Source of the DNA: Nocardioides gansuensis | Lineage (GTDB): Bacteria; Actinomycetota; Actinomycetes; Propionibacteriales; Nocardioidaceae | Assembly (NCBI RefSeq): GCF_003076135.1 | Contig: NZ_QDGZ01000009.1 | Coordinates: 113,370-177,369 of the forward strand | Reading direction: 5' to 3' | Length of the DNA: 64,000 nucleotides | Shown: positions 43,308 to 52,207 of the stretch, piece after piece | Layout: every line of letters begins with the position of its first letter | Numbering within the stretch: position 1 is the stretch's first letter | The notes under the pieces: model-generated | Database searches by the model: none | The model's input: only the letters and a program-made list of their open reading frames with translations | Told to the model about the DNA's origin: nothing | Translations under genes and position numbers: made by a program

Positions 43308-44383
43308 GCGCGCACCTTCCTGATCCACTGGTCCACGCTGACGGCGAGGATGACGAGGACTCCGACCGCGAGCAGCCGGTACTGGTCGTCGACACCGGCC
43401 AGCGAGAGGCCGGTGGTGAACGCCTGGACGATGAGGGCGCCCAGCAGGGTCCCGAGGACGGCGCCACGGCCACCGAAGAGGCTGGTGCCCCCGATGACCA
43501 CGGCGGTGATGGAGTCGAGGTTGGCGCCGGCGATGGCGTTGGGACTCGCCGCCCCGGCACGACCGATCAGCACCCAGGCCGCCAGGGCGTAGATCAACCC
43601 CGCCGCGACGTAGACGCTGAAGAGGACCCGGTTGACCCGGATGCCGGCGAGTCGGGACGCCTCGGCGTCGTCACCGACGGCGTACACGTGCCGGCCCCAG
43701 GCCGTCTGGCTCAGGGCGAACCCGGCCACGAGGTAGATGGCGGCGGTGATGAGCACACCGGTCGTGATGCGGAAGTCACCGACCCGGATGATCTCGCCGG
43801 TCCAGTTGAGCAGGTCGGGCATGGCGACCTGCTGGACAGAGCGGCCACCCGTGTAGAGCAGCGCCATGGCCGTGAACACGCTCAGCGTGCCCAGGGTCAC
43901 GATGAACGGCGGCAGCTTCAGGCGCGTGACCAGGAACCCGTTGAGGGCACCGGCCGCGATCCCCGCAACCAGGCCGAGCAGCAGCGCCACGGGCCCGGAC
44001 AGGCCGTTCTCGGAGGCCGTCTTGGCCATCAGCATCATCGAGAGGATGGCGACGGCCCCGACCGACAGGTCGATGCCGGCGGTCAGGATGATCAGCGTCT
44101 GGCCCACGGCAAGCGCCGCCACGACGGCGGTCTGCTGGACCATCAGGGAGATCGTCTGCGGCTCACCGAACCGGGGGTTGAGCGAGGCGAAGACGACGAC
44201 GGTGAGGACCAGGATCAGCGCCGGGCTGATCGCCGGATGCCCGTGCAGCAGGTGCTGCACGCGCTGGGCCGGCGAGCTCCGCCGGCGTGCCAGTTCGTCG
44301 GCCGCGGACGGCCCCGGGCGGGCGGGGGGCCCGGTCCGGGCAGGACCGGACCCCCCGCTGATGCTCGTGCGTGTGTCGGTCAT
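43304..44383 (-). CDS. Sugar ABC transporter permease, ribose/fructose (CUT2) type
   Basis: The 359-aa protein from ATG 44383 has a 60-residue Pro/Arg-rich cytoplasmic lead, then about nine helices with the RbsC/FrcC core LAVGQTLIILTAGIDLSVGA, PPFIVTLGTLSVFTAMALLY and AASPNAIAGANLDSITAVVI. One gene makes the homodimeric channel in this class. It is coupled to the ATPase and lies 8 bases after the binding-protein gene. Confidence 0.93.
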   Translation of the reverse strand: MTDTRTSISGGSGPARTGPPARPGPSAADELARRRSSPAQRVQHLLHGHPAISPALILVLTVVVFASLNPRFGEPQTISLMVQQTAVVAALAVGQTLIILTAGIDLSVGAVAILSMMLMAKTASENGLSGPVALLLGLVAGIAAGALNGFLVTRLKLPPFIVTLGTLSVFTAMALLYTGGRSVQQVAMPDLLNWTGEIIRVGDFRITTGVLITAAIYLVAGFALSQTAWGRHVYAVGDDAEASRLAGIRVNRVLFSVYVAAGLIYALAAWVLIGRAGAASPNAIAGANLDSITAVVIGGTSLFGGRGAVLGTLLGALIVQAFTTGLSLAGVDDQYRLLAVGVLVILAVSVDQWIRKVRA

Positions 44384-44391
44384 GGAGACGA

Positions 44392-45471
44392 TCAACCCCA
44401 GCAGATCTCGGAGGCAGCCGCGGTGTCGATGCTCTCCACTCCGTCGGCAGGCGTGTCGGTGACCAGCTCGACGCCGGTGTCGAAGAAGTCCTTGCCGTCG
44501 GTGGGCTCGGGTGCCTCGCCGCCGGTTGCGATCTCCTTGATGGCCGTGACGCCCTCCTCGGCCATCCGGACCGGGTACTGCTGCGACGTCGCGTCGATGA
44601 TGCCGTCCGCCACCGCCTGCACGCCCTGGCAGCCGCCGTCCACCGAGACGATGAGGACGTCCTTGGGGTCGATCCCGGCCGCCTTCAGCGCCGCCTCGGC
44701 GCCGTACGCCGCGGGCTCGTTGATGGTGTAGACGACGTTGATGTCGTCGCTGGTGCTCAGGCATGTCTCCATGGCAGTGCGGCCACCGTCCTCGGCGCCG
44801 TTGGTCGGCTCGTTGCAGACGATCTCGTAGTCGCCGCCGGAGTAGCTGCCGGACGAGGCCTCGTCCCCGTTCTTCTCCGGGTCAGCGGTGTCGATGCCCA
44901 TGCCGGTCAGGAAGCCCTGGTCGCGGTTGTAGTCGACGGAGACGATCTTGTCGTTGAAGAGGTCGAGGAGGGCGATGGTGGCCTTCTCCCCATCCAGCTG
45001 GGCGGCGGTCCACTCACCGATGAGCTCGCCGGCCGCGAAGTTGTCGGTCGCGAACGTGATGTCCACGGTTTCCGCCGGCTCGGGCGGTGTGTCGAGGGCG
45101 ATGACGTAGAGCCCGTTGTCGCGGGCCTTCTCGATCGCGGGGTTGACGCCGGGGCCGTTGGGCGTGATCAGGATGCCGTCCTGCCCCTGGGCCACGGCGT
45201 TCTCGATCGCCTGGATCTGGCCCTCCTCGTCCCCGTCCTCGGCGCCGGCGGCGATCGTGATGTCGACGCCCTCGGCTTCACCGGCCTTCTTCGCGCCCTC
45301 CTGCATGGAGACGAAGAACGGGTTGAGGGAGTCCTTGGTGATCAGCGAGACCGCGATCTCGTCGGAATCCGAGGCGCTGGAGTCGCCACCACAGCCCGCC
45401 AGTGCAGCGGCGGTGAGGGCGCCGGCCGCCGCAAGGCTGAGCCTCCGCCGGGCGGGGTTTGAGAGCTGCAT
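44392..45471 (-). CDS. Sugar ABC transporter substrate-binding lipoprotein (FrcB-like)
   Basis: The 359-aa product from ATG 45471 has a lipoprotein signal ending in LAGC (Cys near 27). The type-I periplasmic binding fold follows: ISLITKDSLNPFF-like AVSLITKDSLNPFFVSMQEG, ILITPNGPGVNPAI, and IVSVDGGCQGVQAVADGIID. This fits fructose/ribose binding proteins of CUT2 systems; fructose is inferred from the neighbouring GH32 genes. It is the first gene of a binding protein-permease-ATPase operon behind a palindromic operator. Confidence 0.92.
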   Translation of the reverse strand: MQLSNPARRRLSLAAAGALTAAALAGCGGDSSASDSDEIAVSLITKDSLNPFFVSMQEGAKKAGEAEGVDITIAAGAEDGDEEGQIQAIENAVAQGQDGILITPNGPGVNPAIEKARDNGLYVIALDTPPEPAETVDITFATDNFAAGELIGEWTAAQLDGEKATIALLDLFNDKIVSVDYNRDQGFLTGMGIDTADPEKNGDEASSGSYSGGDYEIVCNEPTNGAEDGGRTAMETCLSTSDDINVVYTINEPAAYGAEAALKAAGIDPKDVLIVSVDGGCQGVQAVADGIIDATSQQYPVRMAEEGVTAIKEIATGGEAPEPTDGKDFFDTGVELVTDTPADGVESIDTAAASEICWG

Positions 45472-45500
45472 GATCGTTTCCTTCGAACTAGGTCGGTGTG

Positions 45501-45518
45501 CTCGACAACGTTGTCGAG
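45501..45518. promoter_or_regulatory. LacI-type operator O1 of the fructose importer
   Basis: CTCGACAACGTTGTCGAG is a perfect 18-bp palindrome with central CG, 30 bases before the binding-protein start and just past its predicted -10. It matches O2 at 45624-45641 at 14 of 18 positions, so both likely bind the adjacent LacI protein. Confidence 0.75.
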
Positions 45519-45524
45519 GCCCCT

Positions 45525-45553
45525 TCTTAGTCGTGAGCGACGTCACACGTCAA
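45525..45553 (-). promoter_or_regulatory. Predicted promoter of the fructose importer with CRP-like spacer
   Basis: On the minus strand TTGACG (45553-45548) and CTAAGA (45530-45525) are 17 bases apart. The spacer contains GTGACGTCGCTCAC (45546-45533), an exact GTGA-N6-TCAC palindrome. O1 follows downstream. Promoter and binding are inferred from sequence. Confidence 0.5.
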
Positions 45554-45554
45554 C

Positions 45555-45590
45555 TGCCAAAACGCTGCCAAACTGCCAAACGGTGCCAAA
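45555..45590. repeat. Four direct TGCCAAA heptamers
   Basis: TGCCAAA occurs at 45555, 45566, 45574 and 45584, in the gap between the fructose importer and its divergent lacI-type gene. The heptamer equals one half of the LacI-type operator at 47654-47671 read on the minus strand. Confidence 0.7.
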
Positions 45591-45623
45591 CCCGCTCGGC
45601 GGACGAAGCCACCGGCGCCGGGT

Positions 45624-45641
45624 CTTGACATCGATGTCAAG
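45624..45641. promoter_or_regulatory. LacI-type operator O2 upstream of the first lacI gene
   Basis: CTTGACATCGATGTCAAG is a perfect 18-bp palindrome 55 bases before the regulator start and overlaps a possible TTGACA -35. It resembles O1, suggesting repression of both divergent units, possibly through a loop of about 123 bp. Confidence 0.7.
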
Positions 45642-45696
45642 CGGGCCCACTCTCAGCCGAGACGACCCTGAGGTGCCACAGCACAGAGGAAAACCG

Positions 45697-46737
45697 ATGA
45701 CCGAGACCACCCGCCGTCCGAGCGGGCACGCGACCCTTCGTGACGTGGCCGCCCTGGCCGGAGTCAGCATCAAGACGGTGTCCCGCGTGGTCAACCACGA
45801 GCCAGGAGTCATGCCCGACAAGGTGGTCGCGGTGGAGCGCGCCATGCGCATGCTCGACTACCGCCCGAACCTGGCTGCCAGCAGCCTGCGCCGGGCCGAC
45901 GGACGAACCGCCACCATCGCCGCTCTGCTCGAGGACATCGCCAACCCGTTCTCCGCCGAGATTCACCGAGCACTCGAGGATGTGGCCCGGCAGCGTGGCG
46001 TGCTGATCCTCGCCGGCAGCGTGGAGGAGAGCCCCGAGACTGAGCGCGCACTGGTGCGCGCCTTCACCGCGCGTCGAGTGGACGCGCTCGTAATCGCTTC
46101 AGCGACGGAGAACCAGGGCTACCTGGAGCGTGAGGTCAGCGACGGAACACCCGTCGTGTTCGTGGACCGAACACCGGTCGGGTTCGCCGCCGACTCCGTT
46201 GTCACCGACAACGCTGCGGGTGCCGGGCGGGCGGTCGCCCACCTCGTCACCCATGGCCACCAGCGGATCGCCTTCCTGGGTGATCTCCGGACCATCACGA
46301 CGGAGCGCGAGCGACACACCGGATTCATGCAGGCGATGACCGAGCGTGGGCTGCCGGTGCGCAGCGACCACGTCGCCCACGACCTGCACACGGAGCTGGA
46401 CACCGAGAACGCCGTGCAGCGCATACTCACGGGAGACGATGCCCCGACCGCTCTGTTCGCCGCACAGAACAACATCACCGTTGCGACGGTCCGCTGCCTC
46501 CAACGCCTGGGGCTCGAGCACGAGGTGGCACTCGTGGGCTTCGACGACTTCCCGCTGGCGGACCTCGTGCGGCCAGGCGTGACGGTCATGGCCCAGGATC
46601 CCAGCGCCATCGGACGTCTCGCTGGCGAGATCGTGTTCGCGAGGCTGGCCGGCGACGACTCGCCGGCCGAGTGCCACGTCGTCCCGACCCAGCTCGTCGT
46701 CCGAGGCAGTGGCGAGATCCCCCCACCCGCCAGCTAG
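45697..46737 (+). CDS. LacI-family regulator 1 (fructose importer)
   Basis: The 346-aa product from ATG 45697 (AGAGGA upstream) has the LacI helix-turn-helix at residues 12-35 (ATLRDVAALAGVSIKTVSRV) with hinge near residue 60, then a periplasmic-binding-like sensor domain (AALLEDIANPFSAEIHRALE; ALVGFDDFPLADLVRPGVTV). It is divergent from the fructose importer with two matching palindromes between. The inducer is probably fructose or a phosphate of it; inferred. Confidence 0.92.
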   Translation: MTETTRRPSGHATLRDVAALAGVSIKTVSRVVNHEPGVMPDKVVAVERAMRMLDYRPNLAASSLRRADGRTATIAALLEDIANPFSAEIHRALEDVARQRGVLILAGSVEESPETERALVRAFTARRVDALVIASATENQGYLEREVSDGTPVVFVDRTPVGFAADSVVTDNAAGAGRAVAHLVTHGHQRIAFLGDLRTITTERERHTGFMQAMTERGLPVRSDHVAHDLHTELDTENAVQRILTGDDAPTALFAAQNNITVATVRCLQRLGLEHEVALVGFDDFPLADLVRPGVTVMAQDPSAIGRLAGEIVFARLAGDDSPAECHVVPTQLVVRGSGEIPPPAS

Positions 46738-46791
46738 GGCTGTCGCCCCAGCGCGCATGGCCCCGGCCACGACCCTCCGGCGCGCGCACGG

Positions 46792-47563
46792 CTAGCAGCT
46801 TGTCTTGAAGCCACCGTTGCTGAGCAGGATCTGTCCAGTGACCCAACCGCCGGCGTCGGAGAGCAGGAAGCGGACGAGATCAGCAGTGTCTCGCGGTGTG
46901 CCCAGACGCCCGGCCGGAGTCTGTCTGGTCCCCAACTCCCGGATCTCCGGTGACATCCACCCGGTGTCGATCGGTCCGGGATTGACCACGATGGCGCGGA
47001 CGCCACGCGCGCCCAGCTCAACTGCCGCCGCGACCACGAGACGGTCAAGGGCGCCCTTGCTCGCTCCGTACGGGAGGTTGTGCACAGTGTGGTCGCTCGT
47101 GAGCGCAACGATTCTTCCGGTGACCTCCGTCGTCTGCCGGTCGGGGATGCGCTCCGCGAAGGCCTTGATGAGCAACCAGGAGGCGCGAGCGTTGACCGCG
47201 AAGTGTCGTTCCCAGCTGTCGATCGAGGTGTCGAGGATCGAACTGCTGACGCTCTCGCAATGAGCCATCACCAGACCCCTGAGGTCGCCCCTCGACGAGG
47301 CTGCCCCCACCAGGCGCGCAGGTTCATCCTGGGACGCCAGATCTCCGGGCAGCAGCTCGACGCGTCGCCCCAGGGCGCGGCATTCATCCGCGATCTCGTC
47401 GGGGTCGTTGCTTCCGCGCTCGAGACCGACGCGTTCGTCGTACGGCGACCAGTGGCTGAGCGCCAGGTCCCACCCGTCCTCGGCCAGTCCCAACGCGAGC
47501 CCGGCACCGATCGAACGGGCGTCCGACGCCTGTCAGCAAGACGGTCCCGCGCCCGCTCGTCAC
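46792..47563 (-). pseudogene. Short-chain dehydrogenase/reductase with apparent 1-base frameshift near its start
   Basis: A GTG at 47563 preceded by GGAGGAGG begins TSGRGTVLLTGVGR, the first strand and TG start of an SDR Rossmann motif. Near 47517-47520 the frame is lost in a run of Cs (minus strand), and another frame carries on with RSIGAGLALGLAEDGWDLAL and the rest of the enzyme to 46792. Removing one C restores TGVGRRSIGAGLA, a good TGxxxxIG motif. The YGASK catalytic pair and VNPGPIDTGW segment are intact. It is either a sequencing error or a recent mutation; a shorter TTG-start product (47493) would lack the cofactor loop. Confidence 0.75.
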
Positions 47564-47653
47564 CGCTGACCTCCTCCACCCCACGTTCCTGCCAGCGCCC
47601 ACCTCATCGAGCCCAGCCACTTCCCGCAACTCGGTTTCCGTCGCGCCGCCCCG

Positions 47654-47671
47654 TGAACAAACGATTTGGCA
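47654..47671. promoter_or_regulatory. LacI-type operator O3
   Basis: TGAACAAACGATTTGGCA is a LacI-type imperfect palindrome with central CG, upstream of the -35 of the second lacI operon. It is almost the same as O4 (47723-47740). Confidence 0.65.
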
Positions 47672-47678
47672 CACACCC

Positions 47679-47708
47679 TTGACACGGGTGTCCGCCGTCA
47701 CACATGAT
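47679..47708 (+). promoter_or_regulatory. Predicted promoter of the lacI2-CUT1-GH32 operon
   Basis: TTGACA (47679-47684) and CATGAT (47703-47708) are 18 bases apart. The spacer holds GTGTCCGCCGTCAC (47688-47701), one mismatch from GTGA-N6-TCAC. O3 and O4 flank the promoter. The layout matches the promoter at 61110-61139. Confidence 0.55.
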
Positions 47709-47722
47709 TCTGAGCGTCCGGC

Positions 47723-47740
47723 TGACAAAACGATTGGGCA
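47723..47740. promoter_or_regulatory. LacI-type operator O4
   Basis: TGACAAAACGATTGGGCA ends 3 bases before the start codon of the second lacI gene, at the expected transcription start. Sharing its core with O3, it suggests autorepression. Confidence 0.65.
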
Positions 47741-47743
47741 GAC

Positions 47744-48778
47744 ATGACGAAGCGGATCTCGATCAGGGACGTGGCGCTCCGCGCCGGCGTCTCGGTCACC
47801 ACCGTGTCGCACGTCCTCAACGACACCCCGGGCAAGCGGATCAGCGACGAGACCCGGGCCCGGGTCCGCCAGGTCGCCGACGAGCTGAGCTACCGGCCTA
47901 ACAGCGTGGCCCGCAGCCTGCGCCTCCAGCGCTCCCAGATCCTGGCGCTGGTCAGCGACGAGATCGCCACCACCCCCCACGCCGGGCAGATCATCCTCGG
48001 CGCACAGGAGGCCGCCTCGAAGCGCGGCTGGCTGCTGATGCTCGTCAACAGCGGCGGTGACCGCGAGACCGAGCGCGCCGAGATCCGGGCACTCCAGCAG
48101 CGGCAGGTCGACGGGTTCCTCTACGCGACGATGTACCACCAGGTCGTCGAGGTCCCGGCCGAGCTCGCCGACTCGCCCGTCACGCTGCTCGACGCGCGCA
48201 GCGACGACCCGCGGATCCCGTCGGCCGCACCCGACGAGGTCCAGGGTGGGCAGGCGGCCACCCAGCTGCTCCTCGACCGGGGCCACCGCCGGATCGGCCT
48301 GATCAACAACTTCCACGACATCCCCGCGACCGAGGGTCGCCTCGAGGGATACCACCGCGCCCTCCGCCAGGCGGGCATCCAACCGGACGACGGCCTCGTG
48401 ATGCGCGAGCGCAGCGACGCCGTGGGCGGATACCGCGCAGGCCTGGCAATGCTCGACCACTACCCTCGCCCCACGGCGATCTTCTGCTTCAACGACCGCA
48501 TGGCGATGGGCCTCTACCAGGCCGCAGCCGAGCGGGGCCTCCGCATCCCGGAGGACTTGTCCGTCGTCGGCTTCGACAACCAGGAGCTGATCGCTGACGG
48601 GCTGCGTCCAGGGCTCACCACCGTTGCCCTGCCGCACTACGAGATGGGCGCCTGGGCGGTGGAGACCCTGATCCGCCGCATCGAGGACCCTGGCACCCCA
48701 TCGGAGCAGGTGCTGCTTCGATGTCCCGTCATCGAGCGGGGCTCGGTCACCCCGCCCGGCGCGAGACCCAGCGGCTGA
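47744..48778 (+). CDS. LacI-family regulator 2 (fructo-oligosaccharide operon)
   Basis: The 344-aa product has an N-terminal helix-turn-helix (ISIRDVALRAGVSVTTVSHV), hinge near residue 58, and a sugar-binding-like domain (ALVSDEIATTPHAGQIILGA; SVVGFDNQELIADGLRPGLT). It heads an operon with a CUT1 importer and an intracellular GH32 enzyme, and its promoter lies between two operators it probably binds itself. No operator was seen in the 111-bp gap after it, so the transporter genes are likely co-transcribed. Confidence 0.92.
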   Translation: MTKRISIRDVALRAGVSVTTVSHVLNDTPGKRISDETRARVRQVADELSYRPNSVARSLRLQRSQILALVSDEIATTPHAGQIILGAQEAASKRGWLLMLVNSGGDRETERAEIRALQQRQVDGFLYATMYHQVVEVPAELADSPVTLLDARSDDPRIPSAAPDEVQGGQAATQLLLDRGHRRIGLINNFHDIPATEGRLEGYHRALRQAGIQPDDGLVMRERSDAVGGYRAGLAMLDHYPRPTAIFCFNDRMAMGLYQAAAERGLRIPEDLSVVGFDNQELIADGLRPGLTTVALPHYEMGAWAVETLIRRIEDPGTPSEQVLLRCPVIERGSVTPPGARPSG

Positions 48779-48889
48779 CGACGTACGCCGCTCGACAGCT
48801 CGACACACAGCCAGCATGCAGCCCGGTCATCCCCCGGGCCGGGCAGTTGCGCCCGCACCCGCCCGCACCATCATGAGAGGAACGCCCCC

Positions 48890-50215
48890 ATGTCCCACCG
48901 ATCAACGTCCCGGTCCCGCCGGCGCGCAGCCGTGACCGCCGCGCTCGCCGCACTCGTCCCCATGGCATTGGCCGCCGGCTGCAGCAGCCAGGGCAGCGCA
49001 GGCGAGACCACCGAGGATGGCAAGGTCGCCATCCCGCTCTGGACCCACTCGGCTGGCAATGAGGCAGAGATGACGGTGCTGAACCAGATCATCGACGACT
49101 TCAACTCCTCGCAGGACACGTACGAGGTGCAGCAGCAGGAGTTCCCCCAGGAGGCCTACAACGACTCCGTCCAGGGTGCCGCCGCGGCGAACGACCTGCC
49201 GTGCGTCCTGGACGTGGACGGCCCGATCATGCCGAACTGGGCGTGGAACGGATGGATGGTGCCCACCGGTCTCACCGACGCCGACGTCAAGGACTTCCTG
49301 CCCTCGACGGTGGGCCGCTACAACGACGAGATCTACTCCGTCGGCTACTGGGACGCGACCACGGTGATGTTCACCCGCAAGTCCATCCTGGACAAGTACG
49401 GGATCCGCGTGCCCACTGTCGATGAGCCGTGGACTGCCGACGAGTACGCCGCCCTGCAGGAGAAGATCGCCGACTCCGGCGACTTCAAGTACGTCGTGGA
49501 CTACGGCCCCGGCTGGACCGGCGAGTGGTGGTCCTACGCGTTCGGCACGTTCCTGATGAGCTTTGGTGGCGACCAGGTCGACCGCGACGGGTTCGAGAGC
49601 GCCGATGGTGTGCTCAACGGCCCTGAGTCGCTGGAGTTCGCGACGTGGTTCCAGGACCAGTTCGCCAAGGGCTACGCCCCCAAGTCCAACTCCCAGGACC
49701 GCACCGAGTTCCTCGACGGCAAGGTCGCCATCCAGTTCAACGGCAACTGGGAGTACGCCAAGAACTTCGAGAAGTATGGCAAGGACCTGATCATCGCTCC
49801 GGCGCCTGACTTCGGCCACGGCTCGGTCAGCGGCGCCGGCTCCTGGCAGTACGGCCTCACGAAGAGCTGCTCGGAGGAGCAGCTGGCCGGCGGGTTGGAG
49901 TACCTCAAGTTCTCCCTGGACGACAAGTACATCGCGATGTACTCGGACGCCACGTCGCTCATCCCCGCGACCAGCACCGCGGCTGAGCAGACCACCAAGG
50001 GCTACTACGGGCCCGGTGAGCCGCTCGAGGTCGTCACCGAGATCGCGGAGAAGTACGCGAACGTGCGTCCCGAGACCCCGGCCTACCCGGTGATCAGCCA
50101 GGTCTTCGAGAAGCAGCTGCAAGACATCATGAACGGCAAGGACCCGAAGGAGGGTCTGGACCAGATGGTGTCCGAGATCGACGCGGACCTCGCGTCCGCC
50201 GGCTACGACAGCTGA
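48890..50215 (+). CDS. CUT1-type ABC sugar-binding lipoprotein
   Basis: The 441-aa product has a lipoprotein signal ending in LAAGC (Cys near 24) and the family 1 extracellular binding fold (IPLWTHSAGNEAEMTVLNQI; WDATTVMFTRKSILDKYG; DGKVAIQFNGNWEYAKNFEK). The site is rich in Trp/Tyr, as in oligosaccharide binders. With the following permeases and GH32 it probably takes in fructo-oligosaccharides; this is inferred from context. Confidence 0.92.
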   Translation: MSHRSTSRSRRRAAVTAALAALVPMALAAGCSSQGSAGETTEDGKVAIPLWTHSAGNEAEMTVLNQIIDDFNSSQDTYEVQQQEFPQEAYNDSVQGAAAANDLPCVLDVDGPIMPNWAWNGWMVPTGLTDADVKDFLPSTVGRYNDEIYSVGYWDATTVMFTRKSILDKYGIRVPTVDEPWTADEYAALQEKIADSGDFKYVVDYGPGWTGEWWSYAFGTFLMSFGGDQVDRDGFESADGVLNGPESLEFATWFQDQFAKGYAPKSNSQDRTEFLDGKVAIQFNGNWEYAKNFEKYGKDLIIAPAPDFGHGSVSGAGSWQYGLTKSCSEEQLAGGLEYLKFSLDDKYIAMYSDATSLIPATSTAAEQTTKGYYGPGEPLEVVTEIAEKYANVRPETPAYPVISQVFEKQLQDIMNGKDPKEGLDQMVSEIDADLASAGYDS

Positions 50216-50276
50216 CGCGCGAGTGGGGCGCGGCCACGGCCGCGCCCCACTCCCCGTCCCTCGGAAAGGTCAGTCC

Positions 50277-51200
50277 GTGTCTGCCACCCTCATGTCGAAG
50301 ACGACCACCACGAACACCACGACGAAGCGTCGGAGGGGCACTCCGGCTACCCGCTCGGAGGCCCGGGGGGCCTACCTCTTCATCCTGCCGGCGCTGATCC
50401 TCATGGTGATGTTCCTGGTGATCCCGGTCCTGATGTCCTTCACGCTCGGCTTCACCAACGCCCGGTTGGGGGCCGCTACGTCGCCCGAGTTCGTCGGGTT
50501 CACGAACTTCCTGCGGGCGCTGCGCGACGACCCGACGTTCTGGGACGCCCTGCGCAACATCATGGTGTTCGTGCTCGTCGTGGTGCCGCTGCAGGGCGGG
50601 CTCGCCCTCGTGCTCGCCCTCCTGATCAACCAGAAGCTGCGAGGGATCACGGCCTTCCGGGTGCTGTTCTTCATGCCCGTCGTCACCTCGATGGTGGTGG
50701 TCGCGATGCTCTGGAAGTTCATGTATCAGCGCGAGGGCCTCATCAACTCCCTGTTCGGCTTCGACGTCGACTGGCTCAACGACCCGTCAACCGCCCTGCC
50801 GTCGGTGATCGTGATGTCCGTGTGGCAGGGGGTCGGCTTCCACATGATCATCTGGCTGGCGGGCTTGCAGACCATCGGACAGGAGCTCTACGAAGCGGCG
50901 TCGATCGACGGCGCGAATCGCTGGCAGCAGTTCCGCGAAGTCACCCTGCCCGGGCTGCGGCCGACGTTCGTGTTCATCTTCATCACGATCACGATCTCGG
51001 CGTTCTCCCTGTTCACCCAGATCGACGTGATGACCAGCGGCGGACCGAGCAACGCGACGACGACACTCGTCTACCACATCATCCAGATGGGCTCCGGCCG
51101 TGGCGATGTCGGCTACGCCTCCGCCCTCTCCCTGATCTTCTTCATGATCGTGCTGACCGTGACGCTCATCCAGCGGGCGCTGACGAAGGATGAAGACTGA
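50277..51200 (+). CDS. CUT1 ABC permease, MalF-type
   Basis: The 307-aa product starts at GTG 50277 (GGAAAGG upstream). Six helices and the EAA loop EAASIDGANRWQQFREVTLP are visible. A Thr/Lys-rich lead precedes the first helix. It pairs with the next gene product, whose start overlaps its stop by one base (TGATG). Confidence 0.93.
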   Translation: MSATLMSKTTTTNTTTKRRRGTPATRSEARGAYLFILPALILMVMFLVIPVLMSFTLGFTNARLGAATSPEFVGFTNFLRALRDDPTFWDALRNIMVFVLVVVPLQGGLALVLALLINQKLRGITAFRVLFFMPVVTSMVVVAMLWKFMYQREGLINSLFGFDVDWLNDPSTALPSVIVMSVWQGVGFHMIIWLAGLQTIGQELYEAASIDGANRWQQFREVTLPGLRPTFVFIFITITISAFSLFTQIDVMTSGGPSNATTTLVYHIIQMGSGRGDVGYASALSLIFFMIVLTVTLIQRALTKDED

Positions 51201-52153
51201 TGACACAGCTGCAGAATCCCGCGCCGGTGGCGGCGACCACCAAGCCTCTCGGCAAGCCCGTCAGGGTCCGGCCCCGCGGCCGGGGCGGCGTGCTGAGCTA
51301 CCTGCCCCTGGTGATCCTGGCGCTCAGCTTCGCCCTCCCACTGCTCTTCATGATCGCCTCGAGCTTCAAGCCGCGCGAGCAGATCCTCGGCGACCTGACC
51401 TCATGGCGGGCGTTCGTGCCCGTCGGCGACCTGTCGATGACCAACTACGTCGACGTGTTCGACCGAGTGCCGGTCGGCCGGTTCTTCGTGAACTCGCTGT
51501 TCGTGACGGCGATGATCGTGCTGCTCGGCCTGCTGGTGAATTCGATGGCCGGCTTCGCCCTGGCCCGGCTGCAGTTCCGCGGCAAGAACGTCCTGTTCGC
51601 GGGCATCATCGCCACCCTCATCGTGCCCTTCGAGACCTTCGCGATCCCGATGGTCTACTGGGTCTCGAACCTGCCCCGGGTCGCGCTCTACAGCGACGGG
51701 TTCGCGATCGAGCAGGGGTGGAACAACTCCTACCAGGTGCTGATCATCCCGTTCATCGCCAACGCGTTCTCGATCTTCCTGTTCGCGCAGTACTACAAGT
51801 CGATCCCGAAGTCGCTGGACGAGGCCGCCCTGATCGACGGGGCGGGGTGGTGGCGGATCTATCGCTCGGTGGTCTCGCCGCTCGCGGGACCAGCGTTCGC
51901 GACGTCGGCCATCCTGACCTTCCTGCCGCAGTGGAACTCCTACCTGTGGCCGCTGCTGGTCATCCAGGACGAGGAGCTGCGGCCGGTGCAGGTGGGCATG
52001 CGCTACTTCTTCGCCACCGGCACGGCCGAGGGCACGCCGTGGGGTCAGATCATGGCCTACACGACGATGATCACGATCCCGGTGATCGTCGTGTTCCTGT
52101 GCTTCCAGCGGGCCTTCGTGTCCTCGATCGCCTCCTCCGGGGTGAAGGGCTGA
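51200..52153 (+). CDS. CUT1 ABC permease, MalG-type
   Basis: The 317-aa product has six helices and the EAA loop EAALIDGAGWWRIYRSVVSP. It ends with GVKG, as is common in MalG-type permeases. No ATPase gene is present in the operon; CUT1 systems of actinobacteria commonly use a shared MsiK-type ATPase encoded elsewhere. Confidence 0.93.
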   Translation: MTQLQNPAPVAATTKPLGKPVRVRPRGRGGVLSYLPLVILALSFALPLLFMIASSFKPREQILGDLTSWRAFVPVGDLSMTNYVDVFDRVPVGRFFVNSLFVTAMIVLLGLLVNSMAGFALARLQFRGKNVLFAGIIATLIVPFETFAIPMVYWVSNLPRVALYSDGFAIEQGWNNSYQVLIIPFIANAFSIFLFAQYYKSIPKSLDEAALIDGAGWWRIYRSVVSPLAGPAFATSAILTFLPQWNSYLWPLLVIQDEELRPVQVGMRYFFATGTAEGTPWGQIMAYTTMITIPVIVVFLCFQRAFVSSIASSGVKG

Positions 52154-52207
52154 CCCCCTGACCAGCTTGTCCCACCGTCCTCTCCCCTCACCCGCCAGGA
52201 GTCCTCC

